Both the position numbers and the translations under genes were made by a program. A DNA stretch of 64,000 bases from CAZENU01 sp965117035 (GTDB lineage: Bacteria; Chloroflexota; Dehalococcoidia; Lucifugimonadales; CAZENU01): positions 2,418,001 through 2,482,000 of the forward strand of contig OZ220748.1 in the NCBI GenBank assembly GCA_965117035.1, given 5' to 3'. Under the pieces are notes generated by a model. It was not told the DNA's origin. It was given only the letters and a program-made list of their open reading frames with translations, and did no database searches. This document shows, piece after piece, positions 26,376 to 35,017 of this stretch. Every line of letters begins with the position of its first letter. Within the stretch, counting starts at the first letter, position 1.

Positions 26376-26924
26376 ATGTCAGTCACGGATGAGCTCCTGG
26401 AGCACAACGCCCGTTACGCCGGTCGCTTCGACAAAGGAGGGCTGCGGGCGCCGCCTGCCCGTGGGGTCGCGGTCGTCGCATGCATGGACGCCAGGCTCGA
26501 CGTCTACAGGCTGCTCGGCCTCTCCGAAGGCGACGCCCACGTCATCCGCAATGCGGGCGGCGTGGTGAGCGACGACGTGGTACGTTCGCTCACGATCTCC
26601 CAGCTCCTGCTGGGGACCCGCGAGGTGGTGCTCGTCCAGCACACCGACTGCGGGATGATGACCTTCAGGGACGACGACATCAAGGACAGGATCGAGGCGG
26701 ACACCGGACTGAGGCCACCGTTCGCGCTCGAAGCGTTCCGGGACCTGGAGCAGAGCGTGCGGCAGTCCATCGGCCGCATCCGCGCCAACCCGTTCATCCC
26801 CGTCAAGGACCAGGTCAGGGGCTTCGTCTACGACTGCGCCACCGGGCTGCTCAACGAGGTCTCGCCCCCGGCCGACGACCAACCCGCCCGAGGCCCGATC
26901 CCCTTGGACGACTCCTCTCACTGA
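26376..26924 (+). CDS. Beta-class carbonic anhydrase
   Basis: 182 residues from ATG at 26376 with AGGAGAGG six bases ahead. Zinc ligands and catalytic dyad are in place: C36, D38 and R40 in ACMDAR; H89 and C92 in QHTDCGM. The fold also shows HVIRNAGG. The size and short C-terminus fit the small bacterial/archaeal branch (Cab/Rv1284-like). It interconverts CO2 and bicarbonate in the cytoplasm. It is monocistronic, flanked by dispersed repeats on both sides. The far longer open frame reading into it from upstream is a shadow of the glycerate kinase gene. Confidence 0.93.
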   Translation: MSVTDELLEHNARYAGRFDKGGLRAPPARGVAVVACMDARLDVYRLLGLSEGDAHVIRNAGGVVSDDVVRSLTISQLLLGTREVVLVQHTDCGMMTFRDDDIKDRIEADTGLRPPFALEAFRDLEQSVRQSIGRIRANPFIPVKDQVRGFVYDCATGLLNEVSPPADDQPARGPIPLDDSSH

Positions 26925-26949
26925 TATAGGGCCCACCCTCGCGGCGAGC

Positions 26950-27125
26950 CACCTCTCCTGTCGTCCCGAGCGGAGAGAGGGACCTGGGGAGGGGCGCCCA
27001 TCTCGTCCTCCCTGGCGGGCGGGAGCTGGCCCCCATCTTGTCCTCCCTCCCCCGGCGGGAGTCCCGGCGGGAGGCAGCTGGGTCTCATCTTATCCTCCCT
27101 CCCCTGGCGGGAGGGAGCTAGAGGG
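26950..27125. repeat. Dispersed repeats B-part and D, clustered
   Basis: Starts with an inverted piece of repeat B (GTCGTCCCGAGCGGAGAGAG, then GGACCTGGGG). Three successive repeat D units follow, each with TCCTCCCT plus GGCGGGAG. No gene seen in the 331-base gap 26925-27255. Confidence 0.75.
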
Positions 27126-27255
27126 AGGGGGGTCCCGCGAGCCGGCACACCACTTCGTGAGCGCGACCGGCCCGGCGAAATCACACCGTTGGTCTCGCTC
27201 CCCGCCTGTGATACTCTCCGCCCCGGACGACCGCGGAAGCGGGGGAGGCTCGACC

Positions 27256-27642
27256 ATGACCAGCGTAACCGTGATCAGGCCGCACCAGCGGAGCGCCAAC
27301 ACGGCCCAGACTCCCAACATGGTCCGGCAGGCCGGCATCGCGGACGACACCTGCGGCAGCCGCGGGCTGTGGATCGGCTACGTCTCGTCGCCGCCCGGCC
27401 CCAGCGGCGCCCACCATCACGGCGACGCCGAGTCCGGCATCTACGTCCTGAGCGGCCGCGTCAGGATGCACTTCGGCGACAGGCTCGACCAGAGCCTCGA
27501 CGCCGAGGCGGGCGACTTCATCTTCGTCCCGCCCAACACCGTCCACGTCGAGGAGAACGTCGGAGACGAGCCCGCCGAGCTCATCGTAGCCCGCAACACC
27601 GCCGAATACCTCGTAGTCAACGTCGACGACCCGAGGAGCTGA
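27256..27642 (+). CDS. Cupin-domain protein
   Basis: 128 residues from ATG at 27256, GGGGGAGG upstream. One conserved cupin barrel: motif 1 SGAHHHGDAESGIYVLSGRVRMHFG, with three His and one Glu for a metal, and motif 2 AGDFIFVPPNTVHVEEN with the fourth ligand His. Likely a small metal-binding isomerase, dioxygenase or sugar-binding protein; the activity cannot be read. It is alone on its strand. Confidence 0.85.
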   Translation: MTSVTVIRPHQRSANTAQTPNMVRQAGIADDTCGSRGLWIGYVSSPPGPSGAHHHGDAESGIYVLSGRVRMHFGDRLDQSLDAEAGDFIFVPPNTVHVEENVGDEPAELIVARNTAEYLVVNVDDPRS

Positions 27643-27744
27643 GGAGCAGGTAGGCCGCGTCTCAAAGGCTATCGAGCCGGCGAAGGGCCACACCTCTCAC
27701 CTGAGAGTGTCGCACCAGAGCGCACCCGCGGCTACCCTGGACGG

Positions 27745-28005
27745 TCAAATGGCCGACAGCCGGTGACCTTCATGCCGCGCGGCGAGTATCTCCTCCGTGG
27801 AGAAGGCCACGCGCTCCCATCCGGCGCGGCGCTGGTGGAAGCGCTCTACAGCCCGCTCGCGGTTGGCGCGGTCCTGCGCGGGAGCGGGCACCAGGTGCGC
27901 GACCGGCTTGCCGCGCCGGGTTATGGCAACGGTCTCCCCTTGCTCGACAACGCGTAGAAGCTCGCCCAGGCGCGTCCTGGCTTCGGTGGCTCGAATCTCA
28001 CGCAA
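27745..28005 (-). CDS. Phd/YefM-type antitoxin, apparently without toxin
   Basis: 86 residues. N-terminal REIRATEARTRLGELLRVVEQGETVAITRRGKPVAHLVPA is the standard Phd/YefM DNA-binding fold. The C-terminal RHEGHRLSAI region would bind a toxin. TTG start at 28005 with GGGAGA before it. No RelE, Doc or PIN-type frame follows: downstream on this strand there are about 100 bases and then the convergent cupin gene. It may control a toxin elsewhere or be a relic. Confidence 0.8.
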   Translation of the reverse strand: MREIRATEARTRLGELLRVVEQGETVAITRRGKPVAHLVPAPAQDRANRERAVERFHQRRAGWERVAFSTEEILAARHEGHRLSAI

Positions 28006-28074
28006 GAATGGTCTCCCTGTCAGATGCGCTTCCCAGCGAACTGCCGCAATGCAGGCCCTGTCAGGCCCGCCCGC

Positions 28075-29361
28075 CTACTTCCGGTTGTAGAAGTAGTCCG
28101 CCACCTTCTGGATCGCCGTCCCGATCTCACGCGCCACGGTCTCGTCGTGGAGATTGCTCGACCCGATGAACTGCATCTTCGGCATCTCGCGCTCCACCAC
28201 CGGAAGCTCCATCGAGGGATAGTCGATGCGGCGGTTCCCCGCCTCGTCGTAGAACGGGTACTTCGACGTGCCGTAGGTGTTCTCCTCCGCGAACAGCGGG
28301 AACTTGTACAGCGGCTGCCCCGCCAGTACTCCCTGCGTGTTGTCGACCCCCTCGGCCGCCAGCGCCTCCGAGAACTCCCGCGGCGACGCCCCCATCTGGT
28401 CTTCCTCGATCTTGTAGCAGTAGACGTAGTACGACATCCTGTCGCCCGGCCGCACCTTCGGGCGCACGAATCCCGGCACCTCGGACGTCATCTCGTCGAC
28501 TATGTCCGCCATCCGGCGGCGGACGCCCAGCGTCCGGTGCACCTTCTTGAGCTGCTCGTACCCCACCGCCGCCATCAACGGGCTCATGTGGTGGTAGTCG
28601 CCCAGGAACTCGTACCCGCGCGACGAGCCGCGGAACTCAGACGTCGGCCGCAGCGAGTTGCGCAGCTCGTCGTCGTACTCCGATCCCTTCGCCGCGAAGC
28701 CCTTGGCGCGCCGCGTCGTCGGCTCGTCGTCCGATATGAACATCCCGCCGCCCGCCGCCGTGATCAGCTTGCTGCCCAGGGAGAAGCAACCCATGTCGCC
28801 GACCGTCCCCACCAGCTTGCCCTGGTACTCAGACAGGTGCGCGTGGGAGCAGTCCTCGATGATCGGGATGTTGTGGCGCCGGCCGATGTCCATGAACGCG
28901 TCCATGTCGCACGGGTTGCCAGCCCAGTGGACTACGAGGATCGCGCGCGTGCGGTCGGTGATCCGGCTCTCCGCGTCCGCCGCGTCCATGTTCATAGTGT
29001 CCGCGTCCCAGTCCGCGAACACCGGTATCGCGTTCTGGATCAGGATGCCCAACACCGACCCTATGTCCGTCGCCGGCGCCGTGATTATCTCGTCCCCCGG
29101 CTCCGGGTTGACCGCGCCGATCGCCGCGTGGATCGCGCCCGTGCCCGAGTCGGTCGAAAAGGCGTACCGCACGCCGTGGATCTCCGCGAACAGATCCTCC
29201 AGCTTGCGTACGTGGCCCGACTTGCCCCAGCTCTCCTCCGCCCCGTCCATCACCTCCATCACCGCGTCGATCTCGTCGTCGCCGATGAACCAGCCACCGC
29301 TGGGCAGCGGCTCCGAGCGGACGGGCGTGCCCCCATGGATAGCAAGCTTCTCCGGTGCCAT
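28075..29361 (-). CDS. DegT/DnrJ/EryC1/StrS family PLP-dependent aminotransferase
   Basis: 428 residues from ATG at 29361 with GGGGGGAA four bases ahead. Lysine for the PLP Schiff base is K198 in CFSLGSKLITAAGGGMF; D170 in IIEDCSHAHLSEYQG contacts the pyridine nitrogen. TDSGTGAIHAAIGAVNPEPGD is the phosphate-binding start of the fold. The opening LAIHGGTPVRSEPLPSGGW is typical of AHBA synthase/StsC-like members. These enzymes aminate keto-sugars or keto-inositols. No sugar-nucleotide genes are adjacent, so the substrate is open. The gene is monocistronic. Confidence 0.9.
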   Translation of the reverse strand: MAPEKLAIHGGTPVRSEPLPSGGWFIGDDEIDAVMEVMDGAEESWGKSGHVRKLEDLFAEIHGVRYAFSTDSGTGAIHAAIGAVNPEPGDEIITAPATDIGSVLGILIQNAIPVFADWDADTMNMDAADAESRITDRTRAILVVHWAGNPCDMDAFMDIGRRHNIPIIEDCSHAHLSEYQGKLVGTVGDMGCFSLGSKLITAAGGGMFISDDEPTTRRAKGFAAKGSEYDDELRNSLRPTSEFRGSSRGYEFLGDYHHMSPLMAAVGYEQLKKVHRTLGVRRRMADIVDEMTSEVPGFVRPKVRPGDRMSYYVYCYKIEEDQMGASPREFSEALAAEGVDNTQGVLAGQPLYKFPLFAEENTYGTSKYPFYDEAGNRRIDYPSMELPVVEREMPKMQFIGSSNLHDETVAREIGTAIQKVADYFYNRK

Positions 29362-29432
29362 GATTCCCCCCTGGAACTGCGATTGCGCCGGATTCTAGAC
29401 ACTTCCTGCCAAATCCGCCACCCCCCATTCTT

Positions 29433-29471
29433 CACTCCCAACTATCCACTACTCACTACCCACTATCCACC
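29433..29471 (-). repeat. Dispersed repeat E (GGATAGTGGATAGTT type)
   Basis: A purine-rich direct repeat (on the minus strand, GATAGTGGGTAGTGAGTAGT) that recurs as GGATAGTGGATAGTTGGTAG at 63286-63318. It lies in the 196-base gap before the PEBP lipoprotein gene. Confidence 0.65.
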
Positions 29472-29557
29472 ATCCCTGATATGCTGAAAGGCGAGCGGCC
29501 CAAGCCGCGCAAGACCAACGGGCGCCGGGCGACCCCGGCCCCGAGCGGAGGCAGACA

Positions 29558-30394
29558 ATGCGCGCGCACAGGATCCACTGGCTACTACCGGGCATGGCGC
29601 TCCTTCTCGCATTCGCCTTCGCCGCCTGCTCCAGCGGCGGCGACGGCGGCGACACGGGGGCGGGAGATGAGGGCGGCTCCGCCCCGGCCGCCGCGGCGTC
29701 CGAGGGCGGAGCCCCCGGTGAACCCGCCGGCGGCGCGGCCGGCGGCTACAAGATCGCCCAGACCGTCGACATGAGCATCGAGGTCACAAGCCCCGTCTTC
29801 AACCGCATTCGCCGCATCCCCAAGACCCACACCTGCCCGCCCGTCGCGACAAAGGCCGGCCAGTCCTACGTGCAGGACTACACCAAGGTCGTGTCGTACG
29901 ACAACACCTCGCCGCCCCTGGACTGGACAGGCATCCCGGAGGGCACCGTCAGCATCGCCCTCGTGATGGGCAGCGACCAGCTCCTCGAAGAACGCAAGGT
30001 CGACGCGATCCCGGACGAGGAAATCGTGGAAACCTGGTCGCACTGGGTGATCTGGAACATCCCCGCGGACGCTACAGGCCTGCCCGAGGCCGTCGCGAGC
30101 ACCACCCAGGTCGCCGCAATCGGCCCCAAGACGATGCAGGGCACCAACGACGACAACACCATCGGATACTCCGGCCCGTGCCCCATACCCGTCACCGTCG
30201 AGCGCTCCGGCTACCTGGGCGCCCCCAAGCTCGTCTTCAGCTACATCTTCCACGTCTACGCCCTGGACACCGAGCTCGAACTCGGGCCGGAGACGACCAG
30301 GGACGACCTGCTGAAGGCGATCGACGGCCACATCCTGGCCAGCGGCCAGGTCAAGGGCGAGTTCCTGGCCCAGAAGAACCTCAAGGAGAACTGA
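29558..30394 (+). CDS. PEBP (YbhB/YbcL, Raf-kinase-inhibitor-like) lipoprotein
   Basis: 278 residues; GGAGG seven bases before the ATG. Signal with lipobox ALLLAFAFAAC (acceptor Cys near residue 24), then a Gly/Ala/Glu-rich linker to about residue 63. PEBP landmarks follow: DNTSPPLDWTGIPEG, WSHWVIWNIP, IGYSGPCP and FSYIFHVYALD, ending ILASGQVKGEFLAQK. Compared with YbhB the domain has an insert rich in Lys and Cys (RRIPKTHTCPPVATKAGQ). Ligand unknown; anchored outside the membrane. It converges on the copper/cytochrome operon. Confidence 0.9.
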   Translation: MRAHRIHWLLPGMALLLAFAFAACSSGGDGGDTGAGDEGGSAPAAAASEGGAPGEPAGGAAGGYKIAQTVDMSIEVTSPVFNRIRRIPKTHTCPPVATKAGQSYVQDYTKVVSYDNTSPPLDWTGIPEGTVSIALVMGSDQLLEERKVDAIPDEEIVETWSHWVIWNIPADATGLPEAVASTTQVAAIGPKTMQGTNDDNTIGYSGPCPIPVTVERSGYLGAPKLVFSYIFHVYALDTELELGPETTRDDLLKAIDGHILASGQVKGEFLAQKNLKEN

Positions 30395-30426
30395 TCGGCA
30401 GGACCGCACCGGACGCTCGGGGGGCG

Positions 30427-32757
30427 CTACTCCTCGAACGTCCGGATGTAGTTCACCACGTGCCAGATCTCCTCGTCGGTCAGCAGGCCGCCGAGCGGCA
30501 CCATGTCCGTGCCGGGCACCCCGTCGTGGACGAAGCCGAACAGGTCGCGGTCGGGGTGCAGCGGCACGTGGACCGCCAGGTCGGCCGGCGGCGTCCGCAG
30601 CCGCTCCGCCACCGTACCGTCGCCCCTGCCCGACAGCCCGTGGCAAGACTCGCACCGTAGCTCGTACACCTCCCTGCCGGCCTCCAGCGACGCCTGGTCC
30701 GGCGGGAACGGGTTGCGGACCGGAACGCCTCCGTCTGACGCGAGCTGCGCGGCCGCCAGTACGGCGCCCGCCATGAACGCCGCCAGGCCCGGCGCCATGA
30801 CGGCCGCGCCCCTCCTCGTCCAAAGGCCGCCCAGCGGAACCCCGGCCGCCAGGAACAGCAGCCCGATCAGCGCAAGCTCGACGCCCCAGAGCGTCCTCCC
30901 GGTCTCCGGCGAGGGCGCCAGCGCGGAGCTGCCAGAGATGCCGCCGGCCACCGTCTCGAACCGGAACGCCGTCCGCGCGTCGAACGCGTCCGGCCGCCTG
31001 ACGACGACCTCCGCCTGCCACGGCCCCGCGATGCCTATGGGCACCTCGTCGATGCGGTACGTCCCGTCGGCCCCGTTCACCGCCGACGCGGCCTCCTCGC
31101 CCAGGTCGGCTTCGAGATACGTCAACCGGACGCTCACGTCCGTCGCGTCCGCTATCGGGTCGCCCCGCCGGTCCGCCAGCGACACGACCACCTCGTTCGG
31201 CCCGACGCCGCCCGGAGCGACCGCGAGGGAGATGGCCGCTCCCTCCACGACCTCGCTGAACTCGAGCCGATCCGGCACTCCGATACCCTCGCGGGCGGCG
31301 ACCTGACGCGCGGGCTCCAGGCTCGTCAGCACCCCGACGGCGGCCAGGACGGCCACCGCCACCACCGCCTCGACGGCCACGAGCCGCTTCAGCCAGACCG
31401 CCGCCGCGTCTCCCCCCGACAGCCGGGGACGTACCCACAGCAGGTTCGCGGCCCCCAGCGCCAGCAGGACGGCGACCAGCGCGATCTTGACCATCAGCGC
31501 CGAGCCGTACGGCGTCCCCAGGGCGGCCCAGGCCGTCACCTGCGCCCATGCCGCGTAGATGCCGGTTATGACAAGCACTCCGACGCTCAGGGCCGCCACG
31601 ATCGAGAACCTCGGCACCATCCGCGACAGGACGGCCCGACGGTCCCGGGAGGGCAGCTCCCGCGTCAGCAACGGCAGCCCGAGCGCAAGGTGGAAGAGCG
31701 CGCCCACCCAGAACGCCGACGCCGCCAGGTGCAGCAGGTCGGAGAATACCGCGGCGGTCTCGACCCCCGCCGTCGCAGCCCCGTGACTCGTCCGGCTGAG
31801 CATCACCAGCACCCCGAGCGATAGCGCGAGGGCCAGCGCCCGGACCAGCCGCGGGTAGGGGTCCCGCTCCGGCCGGCCCGCCGCATTCCGGCGGAAGCGT
31901 GCGTAGACCGCCGCCAGGACGGCGGCAGACGCCAGGACCAACCCTGCGCGCCACAGCCACAGGCGCCCCCACTCCGTCTCGGTGGCAATCGACCAGGCCG
32001 GACTCCCGGCCGCTCCCCACCACGAAGTCTCGAACGTGCTCCCGGCCTGCAGGACTAGCTGGGCGAAGGACGCCATCGCCAGCAGCGCCATCCCGAGCCA
32101 CACCACACGCAGCCCCCGCCCTGTGGCCGCGTCGGCGACGCGCCTGACCGCCGGGCTCGCCCGCCGGTCGAGCACCACGGGACGGAGCACGAGCAGATCG
32201 AATCCCAAGCCGCCAACGACGGCCATCGACGCGAGCAGCACCGCCCAGCGGACGACCGGCTCCCACGGCGACTGGAACAGCGGCTGGCCGGGCGCCTCCA
32301 CCTCCACGGCCGACAGGGGCTCTCCCACCGAGAACAGAAACGACCCGCGTACGAGGTGGCCGTCCACGGTCGACACGTTCTTCCACGCGACGGTGTACGT
32401 CCCGTCGGCCAGCGGCTCCAACCCGACCGACATCGCCGTGGGATCGTTGGGGTCGACGGCCGTGTCGCCCCGGTCTACACGCGCTCCCGACGAGTCGAGC
32501 ACCCGGATCTCGCTCAGACCGGCCTCGATCGGCTCGGTGAACCAGGCGATGACCGCCTCCGGCGCCGTCTCCAGCACCGAGTTGGGCGCAGGCCTCGCGT
32601 CGGCGAGGTTCGCGTGCGCCATCGCGGTCCGCTCCGGGCCCAGCATCCACCACAGGGCAAGCCCAAGGGCGACGGCCGCCAGCGGCAGCAGCCGGCCCGC
32701 CCCGGCCCGCGAGGACCCTCTTGGGCCATTTGTCTCCGTCCCGATTCCAGCCTTCAC
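30427..32757 (-). CDS. CopC-CopD-YtkA-cytochrome c fusion protein
   Basis: 776 residues, GTG start. Order of parts: signal segment (about 22-47, ending AMA); a CopC domain whose mature form would begin with H48 (HANLADARPAPNS), with VDGHLVRGSF as second site; an eight- to nine-span CopD domain (about 170-480) with SRTSHGA, LLHLAASAFWVGAL and FSIVAALSVGVLVITG; a YtkA/FixH-like beta domain (about 495-600); two further spans; and a C-terminal class I cytochrome c (CESCH at 702-706, Met 752 as likely sixth ligand). Known CopC-CopD pairs import copper. The heme domain points to coupling with electron transfer, for example copper delivery to or electron exchange with an oxidase. Last gene of the minus-strand operon. 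Confidence 0.88.
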   Translation of the reverse strand: MKAGIGTETNGPRGSSRAGAGRLLPLAAVALGLALWWMLGPERTAMAHANLADARPAPNSVLETAPEAVIAWFTEPIEAGLSEIRVLDSSGARVDRGDTAVDPNDPTAMSVGLEPLADGTYTVAWKNVSTVDGHLVRGSFLFSVGEPLSAVEVEAPGQPLFQSPWEPVVRWAVLLASMAVVGGLGFDLLVLRPVVLDRRASPAVRRVADAATGRGLRVVWLGMALLAMASFAQLVLQAGSTFETSWWGAAGSPAWSIATETEWGRLWLWRAGLVLASAAVLAAVYARFRRNAAGRPERDPYPRLVRALALALSLGVLVMLSRTSHGAATAGVETAAVFSDLLHLAASAFWVGALFHLALGLPLLTRELPSRDRRAVLSRMVPRFSIVAALSVGVLVITGIYAAWAQVTAWAALGTPYGSALMVKIALVAVLLALGAANLLWVRPRLSGGDAAAVWLKRLVAVEAVVAVAVLAAVGVLTSLEPARQVAAREGIGVPDRLEFSEVVEGAAISLAVAPGGVGPNEVVVSLADRRGDPIADATDVSVRLTYLEADLGEEAASAVNGADGTYRIDEVPIGIAGPWQAEVVVRRPDAFDARTAFRFETVAGGISGSSALAPSPETGRTLWGVELALIGLLFLAAGVPLGGLWTRRGAAVMAPGLAAFMAGAVLAAAQLASDGGVPVRNPFPPDQASLEAGREVYELRCESCHGLSGRGDGTVAERLRTPPADLAVHVPLHPDRDLFGFVHDGVPGTDMVPLGGLLTDEEIWHVVNYIRTFEE

Positions 32758-32823
32758 ACCACTACCCCCGATTCGTCCCCCGCTCCAAGAGAGGGGAGAC
32801 CCTTCGACTCTGAACAGTCACAA

Positions 32824-33273
32824 CTACTCCAGCGACTTGATGTACTCGACGATAGAGGTTATCTCGGCATTCGTGAGCTGAACAGGCAGCATGACGTCCG
32901 CAAGGTAGCCTTCGGCGATCTGCGCGTTCGGCTCCCGCACCGAGGCCCACAGGTACCCCTCGTCGGCGACGACCACCCTGCCGTCGGCGAGCGTGACCTC
33001 GCTCCCGTAGAGCGACTTCCACGTGGGGCCGATCTGGTCGCGGCCGTCGGTCGTGTGGCAGTCGAGACAGCCGTGGGTCTCGACCAGCCGCTTCCCCCTG
33101 GCGATCTCTCGCGCGACGTTGACCGTCGGCGTGGGCTCCGCGGCGGTCGGGCTCGCCTCGGCGACTCCTGGCGCGGCGCCGCCTCCGCACCCGCCCAGGA
33201 CGGCCGCGGCTGCCGACGCGACCGCGACGAGCAGCACCGCCGCTGAAAGCCGGCGCTCGGCGGACGCCATCAT
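32824..33273 (-). CDS. Lipoprotein cytochrome c (COX2-tail-like)
   Basis: 149 residues. Signal ending in lipobox VLGGC (C29), a short Ala/Pro/Thr linker, then heme-binding CLDCH (C69, C72, H73) and IGPTWKSLYGSEVTLADGR. The latter resembles the cytochrome c tail of caa3-type oxidase subunit II and small monoheme cytochromes. M in YLADVMLPVQ is the likely sixth ligand. The ATG overlaps the stop of the preceding cupredoxin-like gene (ATGA-type overlap), so translation is coupled. It would carry electrons on the outer face of the membrane. Confidence 0.9.
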   Translation of the reverse strand: MMASAERRLSAAVLLVAVASAAAAVLGGCGGGAAPGVAEASPTAAEPTPTVNVAREIARGKRLVETHGCLDCHTTDGRDQIGPTWKSLYGSEVTLADGRVVVADEGYLWASVREPNAQIAEGYLADVMLPVQLTNAEITSIVEYIKSLE

Positions 33274-34295
33274 CCGCGCCTGATCGCCACGACCAGCGAC
33301 CCCACGCCCGCCGCCGCGCCGACGGCCCCCAGCACGATCCCGACCAGCGCCAGCATGGTGGCCGTCGACGCGGCGTCGCCGGCCTCGATGGCCGAGTCCT
33401 CCGCGTCGCGGGCCGTGTTCTGCGCCCCGGCCACGCCAGCCTCGATCTCCCGCGCCGACCTCGCCACCTCGGGAAACTGGAGCTCGCTCGCCGGCCTCAC
33501 GTCGTCGAACCCGCCTCCGCCGCCCGCCGACACGAACGACTCGTTTATCGGCTTGCCACCTATGTCGCCGAAGAAGCGGAACTCGTACACGCCGGGCGCC
33601 GTGGGGATCAGGTCGGCGGTGTACTCGCCCGGCGAGCCGGCGATCGGCCGCAGCGCAAGCTCCACCGACTTCCCGGTAGGAACGTGGGTCACCTCGACGC
33701 TCAACGTCTCGTGGACGCCCTCCACGGCGACGGTCGTCCCGCCGCCGTGGGCCTGCCCCACCGGCGTCTGGATGCCGCTCGTGGCCGTCTGCGGCGTGGA
33801 CGCGCGGTTCGTCCAGACCAACGTCGTGCCCGGCCGCACCGTCACGTCGGCCGGCATGTACATGCCGTCGTGGATCATGATCCGCACCGTCCCCGACAAC
33901 TCGGCGTCCCCGGCGACGGTTATCGAGCCGATGACGTCGTGGTCCTCGTGGCTGTGGTACGGGACCGTCAGGCCCGCCAGCGCGTCCGTCACCTGGAAGC
34001 TGAATGTCTGGTCGACCGCGAGCACCGGCGATCCGAATATCCCGCCGTGCTCGTTCACGTCGACCATGCTCATCCCGCCGCCGTCGTGCCCTTCGTCGGC
34101 GACGGCCGGCTTTGTCACACCGAGGTATACGCCGTTCTTGATCCCCTCGAACGCCGGCTCCACCAGGAAGCCGACGTCGAGTATGTAGCCGTGCGTGTCT
34201 CTCTCCTCGTGCGCCGAGACGACGCCAACGCCGAGCGCCAGCGCCAACAACAGCGCCAGTGCCGCGGTGGCCGCGGTCTTGTATATGGGTCTCAT
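33270..34295 (-). CDS. Exported cupredoxin-like protein with C-terminal membrane anchor
   Basis: 341 residues from ATG at 34295 (GGAGGAGG upstream). Signal peptide cut is predicted after VSA, leaving H29 (HEERDTHGY) as the first residue. A beta-rich domain follows with several His (VPYHSHEDHDVIGS), then a cupredoxin-like strand pair (GMYMPADVTVRPGTTLVWTNRASTPQ) and GVYEFRFFGDIGG. A helical stalk (VARSAREIEAGVAGAQNTARDAEDSAI) precedes a final membrane span (about 315-338). The classical blue-copper Cys is absent. Likely a periplasmic copper binder, in one operon with the cytochrome c and CopCD fusion. Confidence 0.75.
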   Translation of the reverse strand: MRPIYKTAATAALALLLALALGVGVVSAHEERDTHGYILDVGFLVEPAFEGIKNGVYLGVTKPAVADEGHDGGGMSMVDVNEHGGIFGSPVLAVDQTFSFQVTDALAGLTVPYHSHEDHDVIGSITVAGDAELSGTVRIMIHDGMYMPADVTVRPGTTLVWTNRASTPQTATSGIQTPVGQAHGGGTTVAVEGVHETLSVEVTHVPTGKSVELALRPIAGSPGEYTADLIPTAPGVYEFRFFGDIGGKPINESFVSAGGGGGFDDVRPASELQFPEVARSAREIEAGVAGAQNTARDAEDSAIEAGDAASTATMLALVGIVLGAVGAAAGVGSLVVAIRRG

Positions 34296-34431
34296 TCCGA
34301 ACCTCCTCCGGGTTCTGGGTTGCCGGCCTTTCGGCCGACGCTGCGGGGACGCCCTCGCGCTCGACGTACGAGACACGGGAGGTCGCCCAGGGCAGGCGGC
34401 CGTTCGACCGGGACGGAAGCTGAGGGGAGGC

Positions 34432-34893
34432 TCAGACTCTCGGAGGCTGGTCGAGAGGCGGGACGGACACGCCCGCCAGGGGCGCGTCGTCGCCGGGAGG
34501 CGGGAACGGGGAGCCGCGGTCCTCGGGGACCGACGGCGCCAGGTTGTCGGTCACGGGCGGCACGACGAGGGTCATCGGCCCGTGCGACATGCCGTCATTC
34601 GAGACGAAGAAGAGTATGTCCGCCAACGGCGCTTCGGGACCACCCGCCTCCCCATCGACGTGGACGTGGCTGTGGCCGTCGTCGTGGTGATGGTGCGGGA
34701 TGGCGTACGCGTGGACGTGGTCCGGCTCCGCGGACGAAACGTAGATGTGGCCGTGGTGCGGGAACCGCTCCGCGAAGTGGTGGTCGACGATCGGCCCGAA
34801 GAACGGCGCCATCAGCGCGAGCGCAAGCACCCCGGCCGTCGCCTGGACGGCCGACTGCGTCAGCACGGCGCGGACGCCCGACTTCCTCTCCAT
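34432..34893 (-). CDS. His-rich single-span membrane protein, probable metal binder
   Basis: 153 residues. One membrane segment (about 14-36), then a His-dense stretch: VDHHFAERFPHHGHIYV and HVHAYAIPHHHHDDGHSHVHV, about 17 His in 50 residues. The C-terminal third is Pro-rich and acidic. No known family, but the composition and the position at the head of the copper/cytochrome set suggest copper (or zinc) capture at the outer face. A perfect TATAAT box on the same strand ends seven bases before the ATG, so the message may be leaderless. Confidence 0.7.
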   Translation of the reverse strand: MERKSGVRAVLTQSAVQATAGVLALALMAPFFGPIVDHHFAERFPHHGHIYVSSAEPDHVHAYAIPHHHHDDGHSHVHVDGEAGGPEAPLADILFFVSNDGMSHGPMTLVVPPVTDNLAPSVPEDRGSPFPPPGDDAPLAGVSVPPLDQPPRV

Positions 34894-34900
34894 ACCGACA

Positions 34901-34906
34901 ATTATA
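34901..34906 (-). promoter_or_regulatory. -10 box for a leaderless transcript
   Basis: TATAAT on the minus strand, seven bases from the ATG at 34893. A start seven bases downstream of the box would coincide with the A of ATG. No good -35 hexamer and no ribosome binding site are present. Confidence 0.5.
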
Positions 34907-35017
34907 GCCGAGCGGCGCCCACGGCCACCGCCCCGGCTGATATCCTCGATATGTGCCGTGACCGATGTGTGGACTCACCTGACCAGAGCAGCAGCCTGCC
35001 GTTCCGCCGATGACCGG

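Noticed and set aside
29585..32653. 1022-codon open frame on the minus strand
   Set aside because: It overlaps the CopCD fusion in another frame and runs antisense through the PEBP gene. Gly/Arg/Ala-rich with no motif; the frame at 30427-32757 has the real domains.
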